Source: Drechslerella dactyloides (lineage: Eukaryota; Ascomycota; Orbiliomycetes; Orbiliales; Orbiliaceae). Taken from it: a stretch of 64,000 bases of DNA. Each line of letters begins with the position of its first letter. The first letter of the stretch is position 1. Below the pieces are notes generated by a model. The model made no database searches, was not told the DNA's origin, and saw only the letters and a list, made by a program, of their open reading frames with translations. Location: the NCBI GenBank assembly GCA_020064725.1, contig JAGTWJ010000019.1:1-64000 (forward strand), given 5' to 3'. Position numbers and translations under genes: made by a program. Of this stretch, positions 39,502-50,209 are shown in pieces.

Positions 39502-42465
39502 ACGTCAATGATAAGCGAACGGATCAAACAAGCAAGCAGATCACCTCACCACACCTACACATCCACCACTCCTCTTATACCTTATACCTCCATAACTACT
39601 ATAATATCTACCTCTATAACCAAATCCAGAATTCTTCTAGCTATTAAAATTATAAAAAAAAACCAAAAATTAAATATTTAAGTTACTACTAAATATTATA
39701 ATATCTTTTATATTATCTTAGTTTATTAATATAACGTATTCCACAAGCGAGCGAACACCCCAAGTGAGCGAACACCCCAACACCCCACCAAAACCTTTTT
39801 ATTAATATTCTAATTAATATCTCTTAAAAAATTATAAAAAAAATATCTTTCAACTAATATAAATTAAAATCAATTCATTATATTTTTTTACATTTTTTAA
39901 ATATAAAAATAAATTAATAATAATTAATTTAAAATTTTTAAAAAACAGCATATAATCTTAAGTGTTTGCCAGTAAATATCTTTATTATATATAAATAAAA
40001 ATCTTTAAAAATAAGAAATCTATTAAATAAATATATAATCTAGGCCTGTACAAAACCTCTATCTATTATATTAAAAATTAAGATTTATAGATTTTGCTAA
40101 AGTTAGCACAACACACTGACTACACACTAGCTATTTTTTATTATAATTATATATAAAAATATAATAAAAAAAATCCTAAAATTTTTTTTAAATTAAAGTA
40201 AATTAATATTTTATTTTATAATTTTTTTTAAATTTTTTTAATAAAAATTCAATTTTTATAAAATTTTATTATAAAAATTAAAAATATTGATATTAAATTA
40301 TATAATATATAAAAAAAAATTAAAAAAATAAAAATAAAAAAGTTTTAATATATTAAATTCAAATTTATTTTTTTAATTTTTTTAATTATATTTATGTATA
40401 ATTATTTTAAAAAAATAGTTAGTGTGTTGTGCCAACTTTAGCAGAGTTTCTAGAACTTAATTTTTATTATTATAAATAGTAGCTTTAAACAGGCCTAGAT
40501 TATATCATTATTTATTAGATTTTTAATTTTTAAAGATTTTCGTTCGTAAATTATTTAGATATTTAGAGTCAAACAATAAAAAAATGTGTTGTTTTTAACA
40601 ATATTTAAAATAATTATTATTAATTTAATATTAATATTAAAAAATAAAAAAAATACTAATTAGATTATTTTAAACTATTATTTAAAGAAGTAATTTTTCT
40701 ATAATTTTATAATAAATATTTATTAATATATTAATAAAAAGGTTTTTGGTGGGCTGGGGGGGTGTTCGCTCGCTTGGGATGTTCGCTCGCTTGTGGAATA
40801 CGTTAATAGTTATTTTTTATAATATAATAATATTTTTAAATTATAAAATTTTATAAAATTAAAAAAAGATATTATTATTTAATATATATTTAAATTATAT
40901 ATATAGTTTTTTTATTTTAGGTTAGGTAGTGTAGAAGATATAGTTAACTAACTGCTATTAATATATAGTAATAATAATATATAATATATTAGTAAAAGAT
41001 GGACTAATAATTTTATTAAATATTGTCCAGAATTATAGATATATCTATCTAAAAAGTATGACTACTAATAAATAAAATATAAAGATCCTATATTTATTAA
41101 TAAATAGTTTTAGTTAATAAAAGCTGTAAAGATTAAGTATAGTATTGTAGATAATAATATTTATAACTTTAATAAAACTAGCTTTATAATAAATATAATA
41201 TTTATAACTATTATTATTATAAATATTGAAATATATAATAAAGCTAAACTGGTGTAGCTTAGGAATTGTAAATGGGTAATAATTATCTAAAGAATAAATA
41301 TAGAAGATTAAATAATATTATTATTTATTATCTTTACTAGGTAATACTATTTAGCTAGTTAATATATAATAACAAAACTATTAATAAATTAGGTTATTAT
41401 GTTTTTTAATAATAGCTAGATAATAAATGAACTTATTTTATAATAACTAAAATATTTTAACAAGTTTATAGTATAGTGTTGTATTTTGGACTATTAGCTA
41501 TTAGTCCTAGATGGTCATAAAAGCTATTATTTTATTATTTTTGAGTTATATTACTAAAAGTATAAGATTATTACAATCTATATATCATTATATTTATTAT
41601 ATATTCTCCAACTACTAGATATTAGCTATTTTAAACTATTAAAATAGATATATAGTTATAAAGTAGAAAGCTTAGTATATATATATATTAACTATATTTC
41701 TAAGCTAAAGTTTCTTACTGGATTCTATAAAGTGTTTATTGCTGTAATAATATTTAAAAATATATATAGTAGTTTTGCTGAAGCTAGTATTATACTTTAT
41801 AATTTTAATAGAGTTTTATTAAAGCTAGATATATAGTTGTTAGTAGCTACTCCAGTGAATTTATATCTAGGTATTGTGAATGTGGTAGTTACCTAAACTA
41901 CAAAAATACCATTAAATTTATCAGAGGTTAGCCTATAAATAGGCCTGATTAAAAACTAGATTACCTAGTATTAGAATAGTTCTTCTATATTACTGCTAGC
42001 AATTATGGACTAGTTGTCTAAAAGGATATAAATTATAATATATTAATTGGTATTTATATGTGTAGAGAATATAATACTATATTTTGCTAATAAAGCATTA
42101 AGTAAATGGTGGTAGGTAAAAAAATAATATATATAATATAGAGATATATTTACCATATACTAAGCAGATAATATACTAAATTAAAATATTATAGATAAAT
42201 AGTATAAGTAGATAGAGCCAAAAAACTATTAAAACAATATATAGCTAGGAGGAGGCTTTGAAAGAGTATTATGCTATAGTTAATGTGGTAAAGCTGGACA
42301 TAATATTTAAATATGTTAAGAGGTATTTTAAGTATATAAATAAGCTATTTAGTATATATCTAGCCCAAAGCTATAGTATTGTGGTGGTGAAATCAATATT
42401 TTCATTAAGATGGGGTAGTGAGGTGATCCGCTCGCTTATCTGATCCGTTCGCTTATCATTGACGT
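39502..42465 (+). mobile_element. Fot1/pogo-like transposon (GGATCA type, copy 2), split by a foldback element
   Basis: It starts ACGTCAATGATAAGCG and ends CGCTTATCATTGACGT, with TA at 39500-39501 and 42466-42467. Removing 39734-40803 plus one TA leaves 1892 bp. Coding is on plus. The last open frame, 42258-42443, reads ...IIFKYVKRYFKYINKLFSI. It lies within the 35799-42549 element near that element's transposase N-terminus. Confidence 0.9.
39734..40803. mobile_element. Foldback (whole-length inverted repeat) element, 1070 bp, TA target
   Basis: It starts ACGTATTCCACAAGCGAGCG and ends as its inverse, with TA on both sides (39732-39733, 40804-40805). Beyond the termini the two halves stay complementary to near the centre: for example TCTAGGCCTGT on the left half and ACAGGCCTAGA on the right, and GCACAACACACT on the left and AGTGTGTTGTGC on the right. 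It has no coding capacity. The terminus has the same plan as the pogo elements (outer 11 bases, then two AAGYGAGCGAACA motifs 17 bases apart), so it probably moves with a pogo-type transposase supplied in trans. Confidence 0.85.
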
Positions 42466-42551
42466 TATATAATATTGAAGATAGTTTGTTAGGGGTACCT
42501 TAAGAGGTGTGCCGGTCGTTTGTCTGTGCCGGCCGCTTATCATTGACGTTA

Positions 42552-43575
42552 ATAATTATCTATTTTAAAAGATTTTAAAATAATTATAAATAAAATTTAA
42601 AAATTTATATATTTTAGAATTAGATCTATTTAATACCAGAATATTACTTAAAAAATTAATATAATTATTAAATAAAATCTTATACTATTTAAAGATATAA
42701 AATCAAAAAAAAATAAACTTAACTAGTTATAAAATAATCTAATACTAAAATCTTATTTAATATATAAAAGAAACTTAGATAAACATTTATAAAAAAAATA
42801 CTAAAATAATAAAAAAATCTTTATAAAAATAATCTAAATATCATTTATCTCTATCACACCCCTAAAATAATTTAACCAATTATAATAAGAATTAATCCCT
42901 AGAAATCCTAAAATCTACTATGGAAAATATTATATAAAATAAAAATAGAAATTAAAAATTATTAATAAAAATACTAGAAAAATCATCTTATAAACAATCT
43001 TTTTCTAATATTATATTTAATTATATAAGTAATAGAGTTGTATAACTTACAAACTCATTATTCTAATTAAAGAAAAAACACTATATAAAATATTAGAAAT
43101 TAATATCTATTAAAACTATAGATAAATTAAAAAAATAGATACTATTAAATAATAAAATATTATAAAAAAATAATAAAATATTTATCAACTATATTAAAAG
43201 ACTATCTACTAATATATAACCTAAAAATATAAATAATCTTTTATTAATTAATAAAAAGTATACTAGTTATAAGCTAAAAATAACAAAAACTTATTATAGT
43301 ATAATTTTAAAAATAAAAAATAATTCTTTAAAAATATAAAATATTTTTTATATATAGAATAGAATTATCAGCTTTATTAATAAAATAATATTGATATATA
43401 ATTATATAAATATTTTAATTTTTATAATAATTATTATAATAAATAAGTATATTAATATTATTACTTTTTATACTTAGATTATATTAAGAAAAGATTATTA
43501 TAAGAAATTTTTAATATTTTTAAATATATCTATTATATTAAATACTTTAAAATATAATCTAAATATTATAGATAT
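42552..43575 (+). mobile_element. Last internal segment of the plus-strand gypsy host
   Basis: This is the reverse complement of about 16290-15260 of the full-length element. A clear match is the pair of stretches TAATATAATAGATATATTTAAA at 15277-15298 and its complement near 43525-43550. Homology ends exactly at the LTR that starts at 43576, with no purine tract, so about 5.4 kb of pol is missing. Confidence 0.7.
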
Positions 43576-44262
43576 TGTTATGGGATAACAGCGCAACACC
43601 CAAATACCCTGTACAGACCAGATTCCCATACAGACACCCAGTCCACACAGTACACAAAGTAATAGTATATCTGTACATTATATAAAATAAACTTCTATAC
43701 AAGATACATAATTATATAGATTTATTTTATATAGACTATCAATCTATATAATATATCCTATTATATGGGTAATAGGACTACATAGATAATATAACTATAT
43801 AGAATCTAAGACTATATAGAAGGATAATACTATAAAAAAATATTACTATTATAATATTTTTTTTAAAGTAAGAGCTACTATAATAACTTATGGTTATATA
43901 AGTATTTAGTACTTAGGATATTTAGTACTTAGCTAAATATTAAATAAAGTAAGCACTAAACTATTTAAATAACATATTAATATATCCCTACTATTTTATA
44001 TATTAAAATATTATATATATAAATAATATACTTCACCTTAAGACTAATAGTTTCTCTTTTAAGAATCATCAATTAATATTTAAACTATAGTATCTTAATA
44101 ACCAACCTATTTACTATTATTATTACACACTCTATTCTAACAGTTATTATTATACTCAATATATACTTATCTCCTACTATTAAAAACCCATACAGTAGTA
44201 ACTGAAAGTCAGGGACTTCAGAGTGAAGTGTGTTCGACCTGGTTCTGGGCCGAAGTGTAACA
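43576..44262 (+). repeat. LTR (687 bp, 686-bp subtype), well preserved
   Basis: It reads TGTTATGGGATAACAGCG to GGGCCGAAGTGTAACA, the coding orientation of the gypsy LTR, and keeps most CG sites. The flanks are GATAT on the left and CCTAT on the right, so there is no target duplication. It belongs to the subtype of 9127-18511, not that of its host element. It appears to have inserted in the host's 3' LTR, whose left portion was then lost. Confidence 0.85.
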
Positions 44263-46671
44263 CCTATATAATATATCTAACTATATAGATAATAAGACTA
44301 CCTAAATAACAGAATTATATAAAACCTTATACTATATAGAAGAACACCACCACAAAGAAATATTACTATCATTATCCTTCTCCTAGAACAACAGCTACCA
44401 TAATAAGTCAAAACTATATAACAAACTATAAATTATAGATTATAGATTAACTCTTAGTAAAGCTATAAGCCACAAACTACCTAAGCAACATATCAACACA
44501 TTTTTATCATTTTATATATTAAGATATCATATATATAATTAGCATACTTCACCTTGGACTAATAGCTCCCCTCCTAAGAACCATCAGTCAATACCTAAAC
44601 CATAGTATCTTAATAACTAACGTCAATGATAAGCAAACGGATCAGACAAGCAAGCGGATCACCTTACCACCCCATCTTAACAAAAATACTGATTTCACTA
44701 CTATAATACTATAGTTTTAGGCTAGATATATACTAAATAGCTTATTTATATATTTAAAATATCTTTTAATATGTTTGAATATTATGTCTAACTTTATTAT
44801 ATTAACTGTAGTACAATACCCTTTTAGAGCCCTCTTCTGGCTATATATTGTTCTAATAATTTTTTAGTTTTATCTGTTTATACTATCTATTTATGGTGTT
44901 TTAATCTAATATATTATCTATCTGATATATAATAAGTATGTTTTTATACTATATATATTATTTTTTTATCTACTACTATTTACTTAATATTTTATTAGTA
45001 GAATATAGTGTTATATTCTCTATATATATAAGTATTAATTAATATATTATAGTCTATATCTCTTTAAATAGTTGGTTTATAGCTGTTAGTAGTAATATAA
45101 AAGAGTTATTCTAGTATTAGATAATCTAATTTTTGATTAAGCCTATTTATAGATTAGTTTCTGATAAGTTTAATAATATTTTTGTAGTTTAGGTAGCTAC
45201 CATATTTATAATATTTAAATATAAATTTATTAGAGTAGCTATTAGTAATTATATATTTAGTTTTAATAAAACTTTATTAAGGTTATAAAGTATAATGCTA
45301 GTTCTAATAAAGCTGTTGTGTATGTTTTTAGATGTTATTATAGTAGTAAATATTTTATAGAACCTAGTAAGAAACTCTAGTTTAAAAATATAGTTAATAT
45401 ATATATATATTAAGTTTTTCATCTTATGGCTATATGTTTATTTTAATAGTCTAAAGTAGCTAATATCTAGTGGTTGGAAGATATATGATAAATATAGTAA
45501 TATATAGATTGTGATAATCTTATACTTCTGGTAATATAATTTAAAAGTAATAGAGTAGTAGTTTTTGTAACTATTTAAGACTAATAATTAATAATTTAAA
45601 ATGTAGTACTGTATTATAAATTTATTAAAGTGTTTTAGTTACTGTAGAGTAAGCTTGTTTATTATCTAACTATTATTAAAAAATATAATAATTTAATCTA
45701 TTAGTAGCTTTGTTATTATATATTAACTAGTTAAGTGGTGTTGTTTAATAAAGATAATAAATAATAATACTATTTAATTTTTTATATTTATTTTCTAGAT
45801 AACTGTTACCTACTTGTGATTCTTAAGTTGTGCCAGCTTAGCTTTATTATATATTTTAGTACTTATAATAATAATAGTTATAGATATTATGTTTATTATA
45901 AAGCTAGTTTTATCAAAATTATAAATATTATTATCTATAATACTATATTTAGTTTTTATAATCTCTATTAACTAAAACCACTTACTAATAAATACAGAAT
46001 CTTCATATTTCACTCACTAGTAGTTGTACTTCCTAAACAAACATATCTATAACTCTAGATAATATTTAACAAAGTTATCAGCCCATCTTTTACTAACACA
46101 TTATATACTATTATTACTATATATTAATAACAACTAGTTAGCCATATCTTCTACACTACCCAGCCTAAAATAAAAAGACTATACATATAGCTTAAATATA
46201 TATTGAATAATAATATCTTTTTCCAATTTTATAAAATTTCATAATTTAAAAATATTGTTATATCATAAAAAATAGCTATTATATTAGTAGACTAAGGTAA
46301 TATAAGAAATATTATAATATTTAATAATAATTTAAATACTTAATTCTTAGTTTTTTTTTATAGTTTTAATAATTAGAAGAACTCTAGATTTAGTTATAAA
46401 GGTAGGTATTGCAGTAGTTATGGAGGTATAAGGTATAGGAGAAGTGGTGGGCGCGTAGGTGTGGTGAGGTGATCCACTCGCTTATCTGATCCGTTCGCTT
46501 ATCATTGACGTTAGTTTATTTACTATTATTATTATATATTTTATTTTAATAATTATTATTATACTTAATATATATTTATTTTTTATTATTAAGAATTTAT
46601 ATAGTAGTGACTGAGAGTCAGGGACTTCAGAGTAAAGTGTGTTCGACCTGGTCCTGGGCCGAAGTGTAACA
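44263..46671 (+). repeat. 3' LTR of the plus-strand gypsy host, truncated and split
   Basis: It has about 515 bases without the pogo insertion at 44620-46511, and lacks about the first 170 bases. It shares the TATAGATTATAGATTA stretch (about 44435-44450) with the 5' LTR at 6793. The right end GGGCCGAAGTGTAACA is intact and is followed by AATAT, the element's target duplicate. Confidence 0.82.
44620..46511 (-). mobile_element. Fot1/pogo-like transposon (GGATCA type, copy 3), 1892 bp
   Basis: It starts ACGTCAATGATAAGC and its right end inverts to the same, with TA flanks at 44618-44619 and 46512-46513. It is inverted relative to copies at 20709 and 39502, so coding is on minus. It is collinear with them over its length. 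All frames are broken. Confidence 0.9.
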
Positions 46672-46748
46672 AATATATTAAAAGAAAAAATTTATAAAAG
46701 AATAAAAAGCTTTTAAATATAAAATTAAGATATTTTTAAAGAATATTT
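46672..46748 (-). mobile_element. Continuation of the oldest gypsy copy
   Basis: It begins with the AATAT duplicate of the plus-strand gypsy element. Together with 47418-47467 and 48559-48593 it resembles the region around 10470-10610 of the full-length element (TTAATATTTCTTTATTTAAGAT-like run). It therefore continues the copy whose LTR lies at 4861. Confidence 0.55.
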
Positions 46749-47417
46749 TGTTACACTTTGGCCTAGAACCGGGTCGAATGCACTTCATTCTGAAGTTTTT
46801 GATTCTTAGTTACTATTATATAGGTTTTTAATAATAAGAGATAAGTATATATTAAATATAATAGTAATTATTTAGATAAAATATATAATAATGATAATAA
46901 ATAAGCTGGTTATTAAGATATTATAATTTAAATATTAATTAATAGTTTCTAAGAAAAAAGCTATTAATCCTAAGATAAAATATACTAATTATATATATAA
47001 TATCTTAATATATAAAATAATAAAAATATGTTAATATATTGCTTAAATAGTTTAATACTTATTTTGCTTAGTATTTAACTAAATACTAAGTATCCTAAAT
47101 ATTAAACACTTATATAACCATAAATCATTATAGTAGCTTCTACTTAGAAAAAAATATTATAATAATAATATTCTTTTATAATAATATTTTTCTATATAAT
47201 CTAAAATTCCATACAATCTTATTATTTATATAATCTAATCTACCATATAAATTAGTAGTTTATGTAGAACAAATCTACATAATCATACATCTTATATAAA
47301 AATCCATCTACATAATATATAGATATACTATTACTTTATGTATTATATGGATTAGGTGTTTGTATGGGAATCTGGTCTATACAGGATATTCAGGTGTTGC
47401 GCTGTTATCCCATAACA
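46749..47417 (-). mobile_element. Solo gypsy LTR (669 bp), TSD TATTT
   Basis: The ends are TGTTACACTTTGGCC and GCTGTTATCCCATAACA. TATTT stands directly before (46744-46748) and after (47418-47422). No internal region. It is an independent, fairly well preserved insertion in the oldest gypsy remnant. Confidence 0.9.
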
Positions 47418-47467
47418 TATTTAAAATCTGGAATCTTTTAATTTTAAAGTTTTTTAAAATAGTAATA

Positions 47468-48558
47468 ACGTTTACGATAAGCAAGGGGACAGAACAAGCG
47501 AGTAGACACCCCCCTAACCCAACACCCCACCAAAAACCTTTTTATTAATATATTAATAAATATTTAATATAAAATTACAAAAAAATCATTTTATAAAAAT
47601 ATTAGTTTAAGACAATCTAATTCTATTTTTTTTAATTTTTTAAATCTAATATTAAATTAATAATAATTAATTTAAAATTTTAAAAAACAATATAAAGTCT
47701 TAGGTATTTACCAATAAATATCTCTATAATATATTAGTAAAAATCTTTAAAAATTAAAAATCTAATAAATTATTATATAATCTAGGGCTATAATAAGCTA
47801 TTACTTAATATAATAGAAATTAAATTCTAGAAAACCTGTTAAAGTTAGTACAACACACTAGCTAAACACCATCTATTTTTTTAAAATAATTATATATAAA
47901 AATATAATAAAAAAAATTTAAAAAAATTAATTTTGATTTTAATATAAAAAAGTTTTTTTATTTTTATTTTTTTAATTTTCTTTATCTATTATATAATTTA
48001 ATATTAATATTTTTAATTTTTATAATAAAAATTTATAAAAAATTGGATTTTTATTAAAAAAATTAAAAAAATTATAAAATAAAAATTTAATATAATTTAA
48101 TTTAAATTTAATTTTTTTAATTTTTTTTATTATGTTTTTATATATAATTTTTTCTAAAATAGTTAGATATATTATACCAACTTTAACCACCCCTATAAAA
48201 CTTAATTTTTAATATAATAAATAAAGGCTTTATACAGGTCTAAATTATAGTTATATTTATAAGATTTTTAATTTTTAAAAATTTTTATTAATATATTATA
48301 AAGATATTTACTAGCAAACACCTAAAATTATATATTATTTTTTAGATAATTAAAATAATTATTTATAATTTAATATTAGATTTAAAAAATTTAAAAAAAA
48401 ATAATAATTAAATTATTTTAATATATATTTATTTAAAATATTTTTTATAATTTTTTACTAAATATTAACTAAAATATTAATAAAAAGATTTTTTGTAGGG
48501 TGTTGGGTTAGGGTGGGTGTTTATTTGTTTATTTTATTTATTTTTTTATTGTAAATGT
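47468..48558. mobile_element. Foldback element, 1091 bp, second copy
   Basis: The left end ACGTTTACGATAAGC and the right end GTAAATGT (decayed inverse) have TA on both sides (47466-47467, 48559-48560). The interior resembles the 39734-40803 element: both share CCTTTTTATTAATAT near the ends and the CAACACACT and TATAATCTAGG segments. The right half is the decayed complement of the left. The terminal motif differs, so terminus and interior are partly independent. No coding capacity. Confidence 0.8.
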
Positions 48559-48593
48559 TATAATATTCTTTATAATAAATTTTAGAATTTTTA

Positions 48594-49229
48594 TGTTACA
48601 CTTCAGCCTAGAACCAGGTCAAATACACTTCACTCTGAAGTTCTTGACTCTTAGTTACTACTATATAAAGTTTTTAATAATAGAAAATAAATATATATTA
48701 AATATAATAATAACTATTAGAATAGAATATATAATAATAATAATAAATAGATTAGTTATTAAAATATTATAATTTAGGTATTAATTAATAGTTCTTAAGA
48801 GAGAAGCTATTAATCCTAAGATAAAACATACTAATTATATATATAATATCTTAATATATAAAATAGTAAGGATATATTAATATATTATTTAAATAATTTC
48901 ATATTTATCTTATTTAATACTCAATTAAGTATTAAATATCCTAAGTATTAAGTACTTATATAACCATAAGTTATTATAATGGCTTTTGTTTAAAAAGGAA
49001 TATTATAATAATAATATTCTTTTATAATAATATTCTTTTATATAATCCAAGATTTTATATAGTTTTATAGTTTATATAGTCCTACCTTCTATATAGTTAA
49101 ACATATTATATAGGTTAATGATCTATATAGAACAAGTCTACATAGACATATATCCTATATAGGCTAAATGTCTGTATGGGAATCTGGTCTATACAAGATG
49201 TTTGGGTGTTGTGCTGTTATCCCATAACA
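48594..49229 (-). repeat. Gypsy LTR (636 bp) with an internal deletion
   Basis: The ends are TGTTACACTTCAGCC and GCTGTTATCCCATAACA. It is about 50 bases shorter than the 686-bp copies, missing the stretch before the terminal TGTCTGTATGGGAATC. The flanks (TTTTA, AAAAA) are not a duplication, so either it is one end of a truncated element or the flanks have mutated. Confidence 0.85.
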
Positions 49230-49799
49230 AAAAAATTAGTTTTTTATTTTTTTAATTTTTAATATTAAAAACTTTTCAATAAAATTTTTGTATAATTTTA
49301 AATTAATATTTATATTATTTTTTAAATTTTTTATATATACACGTTATAATATAAAAACAAAATAAAAAAATTAAAAATAAAAAAAACAACACATTTTTAA
49401 AAAAGCGGCAAAAAACGGATTTATTTTTTATAATTTTAATTTTTAATTTTTTTTTAATTTTTTTTTTATAATTTATTAGAGTGGTTATTTTCAAAAAGAT
49501 TATGAAAACAGTTTTTTGATAAACACAAAAACCAAAATTTAAAAAAACAAATTAACAAAAAAAGTGGAATCACCGTGGGTGCACCCAATATCTGGACTCT
49601 TGTATAAATTTATTAAATTTTTTTAACTAATTAAATATTTTTTAATTTTTTTTATAAAAATATATATAAAATATATATTAATATATATTAATTAATTAAT
49701 ATAATAATTAATTTATTTTTAGCTAGCTAAATATTAAATAAATAAATAAATATTTTTATATATTTAGCTAGCTAAAGATATATATTTTTACAAATATTC
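49230..49799. other. AT-rich boundary of the transposon block
   Basis: No gene. One GC-richer island at about 49562-49600 (GTGGAATCACCGTGGGTGC region) stands out and could be the end of an unrecognised element. The stretches at 49722-49780 hold several TTAGCTAGCTAAA copies, a short AT palindrome. Confidence 0.5.
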
Positions 49800-49872
49800 T
49801 TCAGCCAGCCAAAGTAAATTAATATAAATAGTTAATCTTAACCCTAAGGTGTGTCATGTCCCACTATAATAA
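49800..49872. repeat. Dispersed 73-bp repeat, copy 1
   Basis: From TTCAGCCAGCC to ACTATAATAA it aligns with 58159-58231 over 73 bases with about 9 differences, mostly transitions. Both copies are preceded by AT-rich sequence with inverted GCTGGC/GCCAGC-type motifs, so they may be one end of a small non-autonomous element. Confidence 0.75.
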
Positions 49873-50209
49873 TATTGTCAGCACTAACCTCTTCTAGGCC
49901 TTTCTCCTTTCGTACTACAACTTGGTCCTGTTACACAAAAACTTAGCCCTAAAATGCCCTAAGTGCGGGGTAAAGCGATCTGAACGAGAGCGGACGTTCA
50001 TGACAGAGGAGAAATAAGTACCTAAGTACTTACTTATGTACTTATATACTCTTGCTATTCTTTTTGTTCTCGTCTGATGCAGATTTAGCTCATCGTGTTA
50101 AGATAACATCATCCTCACAGAAGGCCCACCACACATACAGAACACTCATCTCTGCATTGTGTCAGTATCCTAGCTGAGGCTTCAGAAAGTATTCAAGAAA
50201 ATATTTAAG
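49873..50209. other. Spacer upstream of the VHL-domain gene
   Basis: Composition turns mixed and stays so to the window end. No gene seen. A palindromic TAAGTACTTACTTATG lies at 50023-50038 and recurs at 60840. Confidence 0.5.

Larger units (their letters stand above)
35799..42549 (-). mobile_element. Fot1/pogo-like transposon (CCGGCACAGAC type) carrying three later insertions
   Basis: The left end ATGTCAATGATAAGCGG is a decayed form of the right end, which reads ACGTCAATGATAAGCGG when inverted. TA flanks are 35797-35798 and 42550-42551. Removing the pogo element at 36000-37891 and the composite at 39502-42465 leaves 1891 bp, the standard length. Coding is on minus: the N-terminal end lies near 39460, and the C-terminal part just right of 37893. 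This is a fourth terminal-repeat type, with the pair AAGCGGCCGGCACAGAC / AAACGACCGGCAC spaced 17 bases apart. Confidence 0.85.
6793..46671 (+). mobile_element. Plus-strand Ty3/gypsy element hosting the nested cluster, TSD AATAT
   Basis: The left end is TGTTATGG at 6793 and the right end TAACA at 46671. AATAT precedes it at 6788-6792 and follows it at 46672-46676. The 5' LTR is 6793-7097 + 8990-9126 + 18512-18758, split by a pogo element and a full gypsy element. Internal sequence starts at 18759 and is the reverse complement of the 5' internal part of the 9127-18511 element. It continues through 33320-33435, 35328-35798 and 42550-43575, with insertions between. Internal identity stops at 43575, about 2.6 kb into the element, so protease, reverse transcriptase and integrase are missing. 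The 3' LTR (44263-46671) lacks roughly its first 170 bases. This is a dead, internally deleted copy carrying at least a dozen later insertions. Confidence 0.8.

Noticed and set aside
4861..49229. CRISPR-like or satellite array suggested by many repeated TATAAT-type words
   Set aside because: The repetition is explained by AT-rich decay and by paralogous transposon ends. No regular spacer-repeat period is seen.
48594..49229. 5' partner LTR of the oldest gypsy copy that starts at 4861
   Set aside because: It belongs to the other LTR subtype, its left flank does not resemble the primer-binding side of the full-length element, and the outer flanks CCTTT and AAAAA do not form a duplication.
49860..49935. 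Possible rRNA fragment (stretch with CTCCTTTCGTACTAC resembling the complement of a conserved large-subunit segment)
   Set aside because: The similarity is limited to about a dozen bases and the flanks do not continue the rRNA sequence.
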